30,629 bases of DNA from a virus, in the IMG/VR virus record IMGVR_UViG_3300007538_000113, positions 1-30,629 of that record; one strand, written 5' to 3'. Shown here piece by piece: positions 1 through 5,668 of the stretch. The position numbers and the translations under genes are program-made. The notes beneath the pieces were generated by a model. That model saw only the letters and a list, made by a program, of their open reading frames with translations, was not told the origin of the DNA and did not search any database. Every line of letters starts with the position of its first letter. Within the stretch, counting starts at the first letter, position 1.

Positions 1-2
1 AT

Positions 3-47
3 TGTCGTCATCGTTGGGTAGAACAAGTTGTAATTAAAAGAAGATAA
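3..47 (+). CDS. C-terminal end of an upstream gene, possibly minor head protein (partial)
   Basis: Frame 3 is open from the window edge and ends with TAA at 45-47, sharing its last base with the ATG of the next gene (TAATG), a join used repeatedly in this genome. The visible 14 residues are CRHRWVEQVVIKRR. A Cys-Arg-x-Arg-Trp ending resembles the zinc-knuckle-like C-terminus of SPP1 gp7/Mu gpF-type minor head proteins, and such a gene would be expected between the portal and the head-tail connectors. That identity is inference from 14 residues and position only. Confidence 0.35.
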   Translation, partial: CRHRWVEQVVIKRR

Positions 48-637
48 TGAGCGCGAATATTTTATTTATAAGCGAAACAACGCTAAAAGATAGGTCACTA
101 TTGCAGGACAATGTAGACCCTAAACTTATAAGACCAACTATCAAGCAATCTCAGGATATGTATATTGAGCCTATTTTAGGGACGGGTTTATATCAAGAAT
201 TGCAAACTCAAATAGAAGATAATTCTTTGACTGTTTTAAATAAGAAGCTTCTTGATTTATACGTGACAGATTGTATTTGCTGGTATGTCGCAAGTGAAAT
301 GGTTATGTCATTAGGTTTTAAAATGACTAACAAAAACGTGCTTAGAAAAAATAGTGAAAATTCAAACGAAGCTAGTTTGTCTGAATTGTTTGATTTAATG
401 AGCTATTACAAAAATAAAGCTGAATGGTACGCGCAAAGAATCACAAATTATCTTTGTGAGAATATAATCGATTATCCTTTGTATAACAATCCCGGTAGCG
501 GTTCTGATATCATACACCCGAACGGTTCTAGTTATAGCACAGGAATGTTTCTTGGTGGTATTGAAAGAGATTACAAAGACTATTCAGATATGTATCAATC
601 ACAATTCGGTGCATTAGGTAAAGATTATAGAGATTAA
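47..637 (+). CDS. DUF6712-like head-tail connector protein
   Basis: A 196-residue protein that resembles the DUF6712 proteins of Bacteroidota phages, which sit just after the portal/minor head genes and are thought to act as head-completion or neck adaptors. The N-terminal part has the pattern IRPTIKQSQDMYIEPILGTG (residues ~28-47), where a helix and the 'I.P.LG..LY..L' stretch recall that family. A central helical region rich in Asn, Lys and aromatic residues follows, then a low-complexity Gly/Ser/Tyr-rich tail after residue 145. It starts on the stop codon of the preceding gene and shares one base with the next ORF, so it belongs to the rightward virion operon. The family call is from memory of sequence pattern; the connector role is inferred from position. 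Confidence 0.5.
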   Translation: MSANILFISETTLKDRSLLQDNVDPKLIRPTIKQSQDMYIEPILGTGLYQELQTQIEDNSLTVLNKKLLDLYVTDCICWYVASEMVMSLGFKMTNKNVLRKNSENSNEASLSELFDLMSYYKNKAEWYAQRITNYLCENIIDYPLYNNPGSGSDIIHPNGSSYSTGMFLGGIERDYKDYSDMYQSQFGALGKDYRD

Positions 638-735
638 TGGCAAAGGATTATTCTAATAAGAACGTGGTTAAGCTAAAGACTTACCTAAATACTGTAAAAA
701 ATGACAATCAAGGAAGTAAAAAGTCTGTTAAATAA
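637..735 (+). CDS. possible 32-residue peptide overlapping the next gene
   Basis: An ATG overlaps the stop of the 47-637 gene (TAATG) and opens a 32-codon, very Lys/Asn-rich frame that ends at 735, inside the gene starting at 701. Its start join is typical of real genes here, but the product is tiny and lacks any recognisable motif. It may only serve to carry ribosomes to the 701 start (translational coupling). Confidence 0.3.
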   Translation: MAKDYSNKNVVKLKTYLNTVKNDNQGSKKSVK

Positions 736-1150
736 TTTAGCAAGCGACCACAAGCAAATCAATGACTTTGGTTGGGGCGATGTTTGGGAATTAGGTGAAA
801 GTAAATCAATTACTTATCCGCTCATGTATTGCACAATCGAAAGTTCAAACCTAAGCGGGTCAATATTTAACCTTTCTTTGTCTATTATCTTTGCTGATTT
901 AGTATTTGCAGACGAAAAGAACGAGGACGATGTTATAAGTGACCAGATGCTAGTTTGTCAAGATATAATCGCACAATTACGAAGCGATACTTTTGAATTT
1001 ACGCTCGGTAATTCGGTTAATATTAACTTCTTTACAGAAAGATTATCAGACCTTGTAGCGGGTGTTCAAGCTTCAATCTCACTTGCTATTCCATACGTTG
1101 CAGATAGGTGCGCTGTGCCTTCCGATTACCCTTTAATTGATGCAGTGTAA
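701..1150 (+). CDS. putative neck / tail-completion protein
   Basis: A 149-residue protein of mixed alpha/beta character, with an N-terminal helix (residues 1-20), the segment NDFGWGDVWELGES (~21-34) and alternating hydrophobic strands from ~45 to 70. The 'D....W.......YP..' layout followed by a conserved-looking core and a mid-length helix is common among Bacteroidota phage proteins encoded between the connector and tail genes. By size and position it could be a tail terminator or head-tail stopper. No catalytic motif is visible. It overlaps the following gene by one base (TAATG at 1148-1152). The role is inferred from synteny. Confidence 0.45.
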   Translation: MTIKEVKSLLNNLASDHKQINDFGWGDVWELGESKSITYPLMYCTIESSNLSGSIFNLSLSIIFADLVFADEKNEDDVISDQMLVCQDIIAQLRSDTFEFTLGNSVNINFFTERLSDLVAGVQASISLAIPYVADRCAVPSDYPLIDAV

Positions 1151-1416
1151 TGACTCAAAAAGAATCTGCTACTTTAGAAAAGGTATTTGAAGAATTACGC
1201 AATCTATCGCATAAAGTGCAAACGATTGAGGACGCTATTCTAGGAAGTGAATATTTCGGGGATGGATTGAAACTTCAAACTAAAAAAAACACTGAAGAAA
1301 TAGCATCGATTCAAAATAAGTTTAAATATGTTTACTATACTTTAATTGGGGTAGGTATCACTGGAGGGTGGCAAATAACGGAATTAATTAAAAAAATATT
1401 CCCTGCTTTATTTTAG
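1150..1416 (+). CDS. small membrane protein with N-terminal coiled coil (XhlA-like layout)
   Basis: 88 residues. Residues 1-55 are charged and predicted helical with heptad-like spacing (LEKVFEELRNLSHKVQTIED), and residues ~61-74 (VYYTLIGVGITGGW) form one hydrophobic segment followed by a short amphipathic end. The arrangement of soluble coiled coil plus C-terminal membrane anchor recalls XhlA/hemolysin-type phage lysis accessory proteins, but there is no diagnostic motif. It is the last gene of the connector group; a hairpin and the promoter of the lysis operon follow directly, so it may equally be a holin partner acting with the 3208 gene. Function is uncertain. Confidence 0.5.
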   Translation: MTQKESATLEKVFEELRNLSHKVQTIEDAILGSEYFGDGLKLQTKKNTEEIASIQNKFKYVYYTLIGVGITGGWQITELIKKIFPALF

Positions 1417-1432
1417 CATTTTTCAACATTAC

Positions 1433-1461
1433 TATTTTATTTAATAAAATAAGTATCTTTG
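1433..1461 (+). promoter_or_regulatory. promoter of the phosphoesterase-lysis operon, with AT palindrome
   Basis: TATCTTTG at 1454-1461 fits the Bacteroidota -7 consensus TAnnTTTG and lies 18 bases before the ATG at 1480. No good -33 TTG is visible at the normal distance. Immediately upstream, 1433-1451 is a perfect AT palindrome (TATTTTAT-TTA-ATAAAATA), which could be an operator or a weak 3' hairpin for the upstream transcript. Confidence 0.6.
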
Positions 1462-1479
1462 TTTTAAAACAAAACAAAA

Positions 1480-2223
1480 ATGTATAGACCGAGATTAAAT
1501 TCTAATGAATACGACTTGATAAAATCATTTCGTAATTCAAATGTAGTAGGCATCATAGGCGATAGACACGCTCCATTCACACATCCAGATTACTTTGAGT
1601 TCGTGTACGAAGTGTTTAATAAGTTTCAAGTTTCAACAGTTGTGGATATTGGTGACGATACCGATTTTCACGCAATTAGTTACCATGAATCAGACCCTGA
1701 TGGTGAAAGCGCTGGTAATGAATTAGAACTAGCACGTAAAGACCACGTTAAATGGCACGAAGCATTCCCAAATGTTTATGGTTGTATAGGTAACCATTCA
1801 AGCCTACCAACTAGAAAACTTCAAACAGCTGGTTTGCCAAAATCAATGTTCAAATCGTATAACGAAATGCTAGGTTATCCCGAAGGATGGAAATGGGCGT
1901 ACTCACATGAAATAGATAACACATTATATATCCATGGCACAGGGTCAAGCGGTGCGCAAGGTGCAATCAACCGCGCAAGGGATAATCGACAATCCACAGT
2001 GATAGGTCATATTCATTCATTTGGTGGTGTAAACTATTCAGCATCAGATAGAGATATGATTTTCGGAATGAATGTCGGGTGTGGTATTGATGTACGTTCT
2101 TATGCAATGGCTTATGGCAAAGTGTACGCAAAGAAGCCTACTTTAGGATGTGGAATAGTTATCGATGGTAAAACAGCAATATTTTTGCCAATGAATTTGG
2201 GGAGTAAAATTTCTTGGTTATGA
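1480..2223 (+). CDS. calcineurin-like metallophosphoesterase
   Basis: 247 residues carrying the full metallophosphoesterase signature in order: GDRH (D28, H30), GDDTD (D59), GNH (N105-H106), a middle His (H152 in LYIHGTG) and GHIH (H177, H179). These residues bind the two metal ions in this family, so an active phosphohydrolase is expected. The substrate is unknown; phage members may act on nucleotides, nucleic-acid ends or cyclic signals. It is the first gene behind the 1454 promoter. Its stop overlaps the next ATG (ATGA at 2220-2223) and the operon runs on to the lysis genes. The family call is strong; the role in infection is open. Confidence 0.88.
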   Translation: MYRPRLNSNEYDLIKSFRNSNVVGIIGDRHAPFTHPDYFEFVYEVFNKFQVSTVVDIGDDTDFHAISYHESDPDGESAGNELELARKDHVKWHEAFPNVYGCIGNHSSLPTRKLQTAGLPKSMFKSYNEMLGYPEGWKWAYSHEIDNTLYIHGTGSSGAQGAINRARDNRQSTVIGHIHSFGGVNYSASDRDMIFGMNVGCGIDVRSYAMAYGKVYAKKPTLGCGIVIDGKTAIFLPMNLGSKISWL

Positions 2224-2354
2224 TATACATGAAGATATTAGAGGAAAAGGCAATCGAGAATAAAAAGATTAAGGGTTTAATGAAGCTAAAAGCTTTGAAA
2301 GAAGCGGAACTTCAAGAGATAGTTATGGCATTAAGAAAATTAATACAAAAATGA
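2220..2354 (+). CDS. small helical protein of unknown function (44 aa)
   Basis: ATG at 2220 overlaps the phosphoesterase stop (ATGA) and its own TGA overlaps the ATG at 2351 (ATGA), so the frame fits exactly between its neighbours. The 44-residue product is Lys/Glu/Leu-rich and almost certainly a single long helix; a second ATG at 2229 is an alternative start. No family is recognised. The double ATGA coupling is the main evidence that it is real. Confidence 0.6.
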   Translation: MIYMKILEEKAIENKKIKGLMKLKALKEAELQEIVMALRKLIQK

Positions 2355-2761
2355 AAAGAATACCGGGCGTACATTATGAGTATATAGAAGAAAAGAAAGA
2401 CAATCCTATCGCGGAATATGTAAAAAATGCAAATAAAAGAGTGTTCGAAAGCGGAAGTCAGCGAGATGACGACACAAATAAGCCATTAGTAAACCATTTA
2501 GATGCTTATGTAAGGCTAAGATTTGGCTATCTATTGCGAATGGGTGCTAATAAGTACGAAAAAAACAACTGGCAAAAGGGACAACCAGACGAATCTTCAC
2601 TTGAAAGTTTACATAGGCACTTAGCTAAGTATGAATTAGGTGATAGAAGCGAAGACCATTTAGCTTGTATTATGTTCGGCATTCAATTAATAATGAAGAA
2701 CGAACAAAAGGAAGGAATAGCAATAGACCATTATTATAAAGAGCATGAAAATAACAGTTAA
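2351..2761 (+). CDS. dATP/dGTP diphosphohydrolase-like protein (DUF5664)
   Basis: 136 residues that match the pattern of the DUF5664 / dATP-dGTP diphosphohydrolase N-terminal family. The pattern is a GSQRDDDTNKP segment (residues ~35-45), a helix ending in GANKYEKNNWQKG (~65-77), then SLHRHLAKYELGDRSEDHL (~86-104), whose His, Glu and Asp residues are those usually conserved, and finally a hydrophobic helix with I/M residues. Such proteins remodel the purine dNTP pool in phage-infected cells; a base-modifying role needs further genes (for example PurZ) that are not seen here. It overlaps the next gene by 17 bases, which places it in the lysis-proximal operon. The family call is reasonably firm, the exact substrate is not known. 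Confidence 0.7.
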   Translation: MKRIPGVHYEYIEEKKDNPIAEYVKNANKRVFESGSQRDDDTNKPLVNHLDAYVRLRFGYLLRMGANKYEKNNWQKGQPDESSLESLHRHLAKYELGDRSEDHLACIMFGIQLIMKNEQKEGIAIDHYYKEHENNS

Positions 2762-3197
2762 AAGGGAATTCTTTACAGATACCGAAACTATCGGTTCGAT
2801 GTTTATCAATGATAAGTTCTTTTGTTATACGCTTGAGGACAAAGACAGAATGCTACACCAGTTACAAATTGAATCCGAAATAAAAACTCAAAAGAAATTT
2901 GGTGTTACGGCAATACCTTCAGGAACTTATCGAGTGATATTAACTTTGAGCAATAGATTTAAAAGAGTAATGCCCGAAGTTTTGAAAGTCAAAGGATTTT
3001 CGGGAATCAGAATTCATGGAGGCAATACACATGAATCTACGGAAGGCTGTATTCTAGTAGCAAACACAAAGCATATTAATAAACCATTTGGCAAAGTCTT
3101 AAATTGGATTCAGGGCAGTACTGAGGTCAAGCTTATAAAAGAGATAAACAAAGCTATTCAAATCAATGAAAGAGTAGAATTGCAAATCGTTTATTAA
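2745..3197 (+). CDS. DUF5675 protein, candidate endolysin
   Basis: 150 residues. The core reads GTYRVILTLSNRF (residues ~60-72), then SGIRIHGGN (H91) and ESTEGCILV (C102). This H...GC arrangement is typical of DUF5675 and resembles the His/Cys active site of YkuD-type L,D-transpeptidase folds (HG....S.GC). In phages, DUF5675 proteins often lie beside holin genes. Here the gene is followed by a two-TM protein and a lipoprotein with a C-terminal TM, so a peptidoglycan-cleaving role is likely. There is no signal peptide, so export would depend on the holin. Enzyme chemistry (transpeptidase-like versus peptidase) is inference. Confidence 0.65.
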   Translation: MKITVKREFFTDTETIGSMFINDKFFCYTLEDKDRMLHQLQIESEIKTQKKFGVTAIPSGTYRVILTLSNRFKRVMPEVLKVKGFSGIRIHGGNTHESTEGCILVANTKHINKPFGKVLNWIQGSTEVKLIKEINKAIQINERVELQIVY

Positions 3198-3207
3198 TTT
3201 TATATTT

Positions 3208-3414
3208 ATGATTGTGAGCAAATTAAAAAATAGATATTGGAAACCAACGCCAAAGACGTTCCGTAAAATAGGTGACACGCTACTTGCTTGTTCTACAATG
3301 ATAGCTAGTTATTCAATTTATGCAGGTTTTGAATGGGTAGCAATCGTTGCTATCGTTTCTGGCGTTGTAGGGAAGTTTCTAACAAACTTTAGCACGTATG
3401 ATGACAAATTATAA
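3208..3414 (+). CDS. putative holin (two TM segments)
   Basis: 68 residues with a basic N-terminus (residues 1-20 hold six Lys/Arg) and two hydrophobic stretches at ~22-40 and ~42-58, then a short polar tail with Asp-Asp. The size, topology and place between an endolysin candidate and a spanin candidate fit a class II-type holin. The leader TATATTTATG just upstream is AT-rich and close to the -7 consensus. It overlaps the next gene by 17 bases, so holin and spanin are translationally linked. Confidence 0.6.
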   Translation: MIVSKLKNRYWKPTPKTFRKIGDTLLACSTMIASYSIYAGFEWVAIVAIVSGVVGKFLTNFSTYDDKL

Positions 3415-3787
3415 GGATTTACTATTTGCGTTGCTTACATCGCTTCTAATCGCTTCGTGTGCAAGTAAACGATTTACGGAAACGATTACAATTAAGGACA
3501 CTATTATAGTACCCGCAAAGATTCAGCTTGATACTTTGGTTTTATTTAAAGATTCAATCGTAACTATTCATGACACAACGGGGCAGATGACTATAACTAT
3601 TCAAAAATTTAGAGATAAGTATATAAGAGTCCAAGGTATTTGCAAACCTAAAGAAATTATCATTCCTATTACAAAAACAATCACAAAGACAAAGGAAGTC
3701 ATTGTTAAAAACTCTTTTTATAAGTATTCATTATTTTTATTACTTTTGTTTGTCGGTGCTTATGTAGCGTTTAAACGCTTTAATTAA
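3398..3787 (+). CDS. candidate unimolecular spanin (lipoprotein with C-terminal TM)
   Basis: 129 residues. The N-terminus is a lipoprotein signal peptide (hydrophobic residues 8-20, lipobox I18-A-S-C21). The middle is periplasmic and beta/Thr-rich (KDTIIVPAKIQLDTLVLFKD). The C-terminus holds one strong hydrophobic helix (~109-124, YSLFLLLLFVGAYVAF) followed by KRFN. An outer-membrane lipid anchor at one end and an inner-membrane helix at the other is the topology of u-spanins such as T1 gp11, which fuse the two membranes at lysis. It is the last gene before a strong terminator. No sequence similarity to T1 gp11 is claimed; topology and context carry the call. Confidence 0.65.
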   Translation: MMTNYKDLLFALLTSLLIASCASKRFTETITIKDTIIVPAKIQLDTLVLFKDSIVTIHDTTGQMTITIQKFRDKYIRVQGICKPKEIIIPITKTITKTKEVIVKNSFYKYSLFLLLLFVGAYVAFKRFN

Positions 3788-3811
3788 GTTTTTTCATTGT
3801 TGTTTGTTTAG

Positions 3812-3842
3812 AAGGTGGTCATTAATTTGACTGCCTTTTTTT
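3812..3842 (+). terminator. rho-independent terminator after the lysis cassette
   Basis: Stem AAGGTGGTCA (3812-3821) pairs with TGACTGCCTT (3828-3837) across the loop TTAATT, with two G-T pairs, and runs into seven T (3836-3842). It separates the lysis operon from the early promoter directly downstream. Confidence 0.85.
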
Positions 3843-3845
3843 ATT

Positions 3846-3867
3846 TATGACAATTCTATGACAATTC
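3846..3867 (+). repeat. perfect tandem 11-bp repeat upstream of the early promoter
   Basis: TATGACAATTC occurs twice with no gap (3846-3856, 3857-3867). The period is one helical turn, so a protein could bind both copies on one face. The second copy ends 16 bases before the -7 box. The same element with the same spacing precedes the leftward promoter at 24714-24759. Confidence 0.85.
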
Positions 3868-3891
3868 TTTTGTAGATTGACCTTATATTTG
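3868..3891 (+). promoter_or_regulatory. rightward early promoter
   Basis: TATATTTG at 3884-3891 is a perfect Bacteroidota -7 box, 23 bases before the ATG at 3915. A TTTTG at 3868-3872 is too close to act as the normal -33 element, so the tandem repeat directly upstream probably takes that place or binds an activator. It is the only strong promoter seen ahead of the early operon. Confidence 0.75.
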
Positions 3892-3914
3892 TTTCAACAA
3901 CAAAAAGAAATAAT

Positions 3915-4061
3915 ATGAAAAACCTAAACCAACAGCAACCTATTTTTTACAGAAACGAATTAATTTCATTTATTGATTTTGATTCTCAAAGAAATGGCTA
4001 TATTCAAATATTTATTGGAATGGCTTTATTATTTGTTAATATTGATGAACTTTCAAATTAA
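3915..4061 (+). CDS. small early protein of unknown function (48 aa)
   Basis: The first ATG after the early promoter opens a 48-codon frame ending with TAA at 4059-4061. The product begins MKNLNQQQPIFYRNELISF and ends with a hydrophobic stretch (GYIQIFIGMALLFVNI) that might be a short membrane segment. No family is recognised. As the first gene of the early transcript it could be a host take-over peptide. The next gene follows four bases later. Confidence 0.6.
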   Translation: MKNLNQQQPIFYRNELISFIDFDSQRNGYIQIFIGMALLFVNIDELSN

Positions 4062-4065
4062 TATT

Positions 4066-4194
4066 ATGGAATTAACACCACTCGAAAAGTCAAGGCTTCA
4101 ATATATGAAGCTTTATGAAGAACAAATAATCTTTAAATCAAATCAAAACAAACAAACAACTTTTAAAAAACTATTATCATGGATAACAAAGTAA
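4066..4194 (+). CDS. small early protein, 'TPLEKS' type (42 aa)
   Basis: I chose the ATG at 4066, not the longer in-frame start at 3973, because 3973 lies inside the 3915-4061 gene. The 42-residue product starts MELTPLEKSRLQYM. The TP-x-E-x-S opening recurs at 8860 and 9069, and the 18 bases at 4075-4092 match 9072-9089 with one difference. Lys-rich helical tail; function unknown. Confidence 0.6.
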   Translation: MELTPLEKSRLQYMKLYEEQIIFKSNQNKQTTFKKLLSWITK

Positions 4195-4352
4195 AACTAT
4201 TAACTAATCCGCAAGGGATTGACGTACAAACGACAGGAAAAACAGGTATCATTTTAAAACGATGGTTTAAGTTTTCATTGATTGAATTTACCAATGAGTT
4301 TAACGAGCCTGAGGAATGGTATTTTGAGAATAAAGAATTTGTAATTTTATAA
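4179..4352 (+). CDS. small early protein of unknown function (57 aa)
   Basis: 57 codons from the ATG at 4179, overlapping the previous gene by 16 bases and ending four bases before the ERF gene. The product has alternating hydrophobic residues (TGIILKRWFKFSLIEF) and the acidic stretch NEPEEWYFENKEF, suggesting a small beta-rich fold. A leftward frame across the same bases is a shadow. No family recognised. Confidence 0.6.
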   Translation: MDNKVKLLTNPQGIDVQTTGKTGIILKRWFKFSLIEFTNEFNEPEEWYFENKEFVIL

Positions 4353-4355
4353 GAA

Positions 4356-4940
4356 ATGGAAAAACTAATTAAAAAGCTAGTCACAATTCAAAGCGAATTG
4401 AAAGCACCAAAGGGGCAAACTAATAACTTTGGTAAATATAAATACCGTTCATGTGAAGATATACTAGAAGCCGTTAAACCGCATCTATTAAAGCATGGTT
4501 TGTTCTTATCAATCACAGATGAACTTGTAAACATCGGAGATAGGTATTATATCAAAGCTTCGGTAAACATCACAGACGGAATAGACAAATATTTAGTTGA
4601 TGGATTCGCACGTGAAGAAGAAAATAAAAAAGGGATGGATGCTTCGCAAGTCACCGGGGCGTGTTCTAGTTATGCACGTAAATATGCCTTAAATGGAATG
4701 TTTGCGATTGATGACACCAAAGATAGTGACGCAACGAATAACAACGATAAAGAGCCTGTAAAGATTTCAGCAGGTGAAGCCGTGCAATTAAGTAACTTGC
4801 TTAATATAGCGATAGCCGAAACAAACGTGTGCGATAACGTAGATAGTTTAAAAGCAATTTGGGCATCATACCCAATGTTTCACACAAATACAACCTTTAA
4901 AGAATTAATAAATAGTAAAAAACTTGAATTTAATAAATAA
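4356..4940 (+). CDS. ERF-family single-strand annealing recombinase
   Basis: 194 residues with the ERF pattern: an N-terminal helix IQSELKAPKG (12-21) followed by NNFGKYKYRSCEDILEAVKP (23-42), then a beta-rich part (GDRYYIKASVNITDG), then GMDASQVTGACSSYARKYAL (~92-111), where the 'G...SY..+Y.L' core is the family hallmark, and FAIDDTKDSD. ERF proteins coat and anneal ssDNA in phage recombination and replication. The C-terminal third (from ~125) is a separate helical part, possibly for partner binding. It is followed directly by a small protein with an SSB-like acidic end, a plausible functional partner. Confidence 0.88.
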   Translation: MEKLIKKLVTIQSELKAPKGQTNNFGKYKYRSCEDILEAVKPHLLKHGLFLSITDELVNIGDRYYIKASVNITDGIDKYLVDGFAREEENKKGMDASQVTGACSSYARKYALNGMFAIDDTKDSDATNNNDKEPVKISAGEAVQLSNLLNIAIAETNVCDNVDSLKAIWASYPMFHTNTTFKELINSKKLEFNK

Positions 4941-4960
4941 ATTATATAAATTTGAAAACT

Positions 4961-5176
4961 ATGACAGACGAAAAAAAAGTAAGTTTTGGCGCATGGAAGC
5001 GACAGACTGCAAAAGGCGAAGTAATTAACTTTGCAATTAATGGAACTCGCTATTCGATGTGGGCAAATGGCTACAAGAAAGAAGAAAAGCAACCAGATTT
5101 CAATATCTACGTAAACGATTACGTAGCACCTACGGAAACACAATTAACAGAATCAAAAACAGATTTACCATTTTAA
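4961..5176 (+). CDS. small protein with SSB-like C-terminal tip
   Basis: I use the ATG at 4961 (71 residues); the TTG at 4952 is a less likely start. TAAATTTG at 4947-4954 fits the -7 consensus but would put initiation almost on the start codon, so it is weak as a promoter. The body (residues ~4-50) is beta-like with Trp, Tyr and Phe spaced as in a small nucleic-acid-binding domain (SFGAWKRQTAKGEVINFAIN). After a short polar linker the chain ends TESKTDLPF, very like the D-x-P-F tip through which SSB recruits partner proteins. It lies between ERF and another small early gene. A true OB fold cannot be confirmed by eye. Confidence 0.55.
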   Translation: MTDEKKVSFGAWKRQTAKGEVINFAINGTRYSMWANGYKKEEKQPDFNIYVNDYVAPTETQLTESKTDLPF

Positions 5177-5178
5177 TC

Positions 5179-5376
5179 ATGACAGAAAACGAAGCATTGA
5201 ACATACTTGTTCAGGTAGCCTTAAAGGCTCAATCAGTTGGCGCACTTAAATTAGAAGAAAGCGTTTTAGTAAAGGAAGCAATCGACACTTTCACGCCAAA
5301 GCAGGAAGAAATTGCAAATGATGACACAGGCAAAACTAAAAAGTTAAAGCCTGTAACGACAGAAGACGCATTTTAA
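5179..5376 (+). CDS. small early protein of unknown function (65 aa)
   Basis: The start at 5179 is preferred to the in-frame 5059 ATG, which lies inside the preceding gene. The 65-residue product begins MTENEALNILVQVALKAQ, an amphipathic helical N-terminus. It has a KEAIDTF segment and an Asp/Lys-rich disordered tail ending TTEDAF. Small proteins with this opening are common next to recombination genes in Bacteroidota phages, but no function is known to me. A terminator follows immediately. Confidence 0.6.
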   Translation: MTENEALNILVQVALKAQSVGALKLEESVLVKEAIDTFTPKQEEIANDDTGKTKKLKPVTTEDAF

Positions 5377-5383
5377 ACCAAAC

Positions 5384-5410
5384 AAGGGAGCGTAAAACCT
5401 CCCTTTTTTT
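5384..5410 (+). terminator. intra-operon rho-independent terminator
   Basis: AAGGGAG (5384-5390) pairs with CTCCCTT (5399-5405) around an 8-base loop and is followed by seven T (5404-5410). Genes continue in the same direction only 17 bases later without an obvious new promoter, so it may act as an attenuator that lowers expression of the replication genes or be overcome by an antiterminator. Confidence 0.8.
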
Positions 5411-5421
5411 ATACAAACAAC

Positions 5422-5664
5422 ATGACAAACGAAAACAAAAAGACATTATTTGAACGCCTTGAGTCAGATATTAAATATAAACTTGATAGGGTAGAAGAAT
5501 TATACCCAAATAGTATCAATGGTATTTATAAAGAGCTTCATGAAAATTATTATTTCAGAAAATTAACGTATGACTGCATAATTGATTTAGTTTATTATTG
5601 TGAATTAAAAGATTGCAATTCTGGGACTATTAAAAATTTATTTATAGATACTGAAAATATTTAA
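5422..5664 (+). CDS. small protein, paralogue of the leftward 24209-24427 gene
   Basis: 80 residues with the pattern LFERL...LYP...LTY.C...LV.Y..L.D....I.NLF. It aligns without gaps to the 72-residue product encoded leftward at 24209-24427 (27 identities over 66 positions by my count, about 41%), so the two are paralogues in opposite early operons. Helical, acidic, no catalytic motif. Function unknown; duplication in both early arms suggests a dosage or host-interaction role. Confidence 0.7.
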   Translation: MTNENKKTLFERLESDIKYKLDRVEELYPNSINGIYKELHENYYFRKLTYDCIIDLVYYCELKDCNSGTIKNLFIDTENI

Positions 5665-5668
5665 AGAC

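Noticed and set aside
1-21. Direct joining of the two window ends into one portal gene
   Set aside because: The portal frame would end after six more codons at 19-21, while frame 3 gives a sensible gene end joined to 47; sequence is therefore missing between the ends.
2351-2761. Sign of a 2-aminoadenine (Z) genome
   Set aside because: A nucleotide diphosphohydrolase-like gene alone is not enough; no PurZ or DNA polymerase gene is visible.
3973-4065. Longer N-terminus for the 4066 gene
   Set aside because: It would overlap almost the whole 3915-4061 frame; the ATG at 4066 fits the spacing and the shared TPLEKS start.
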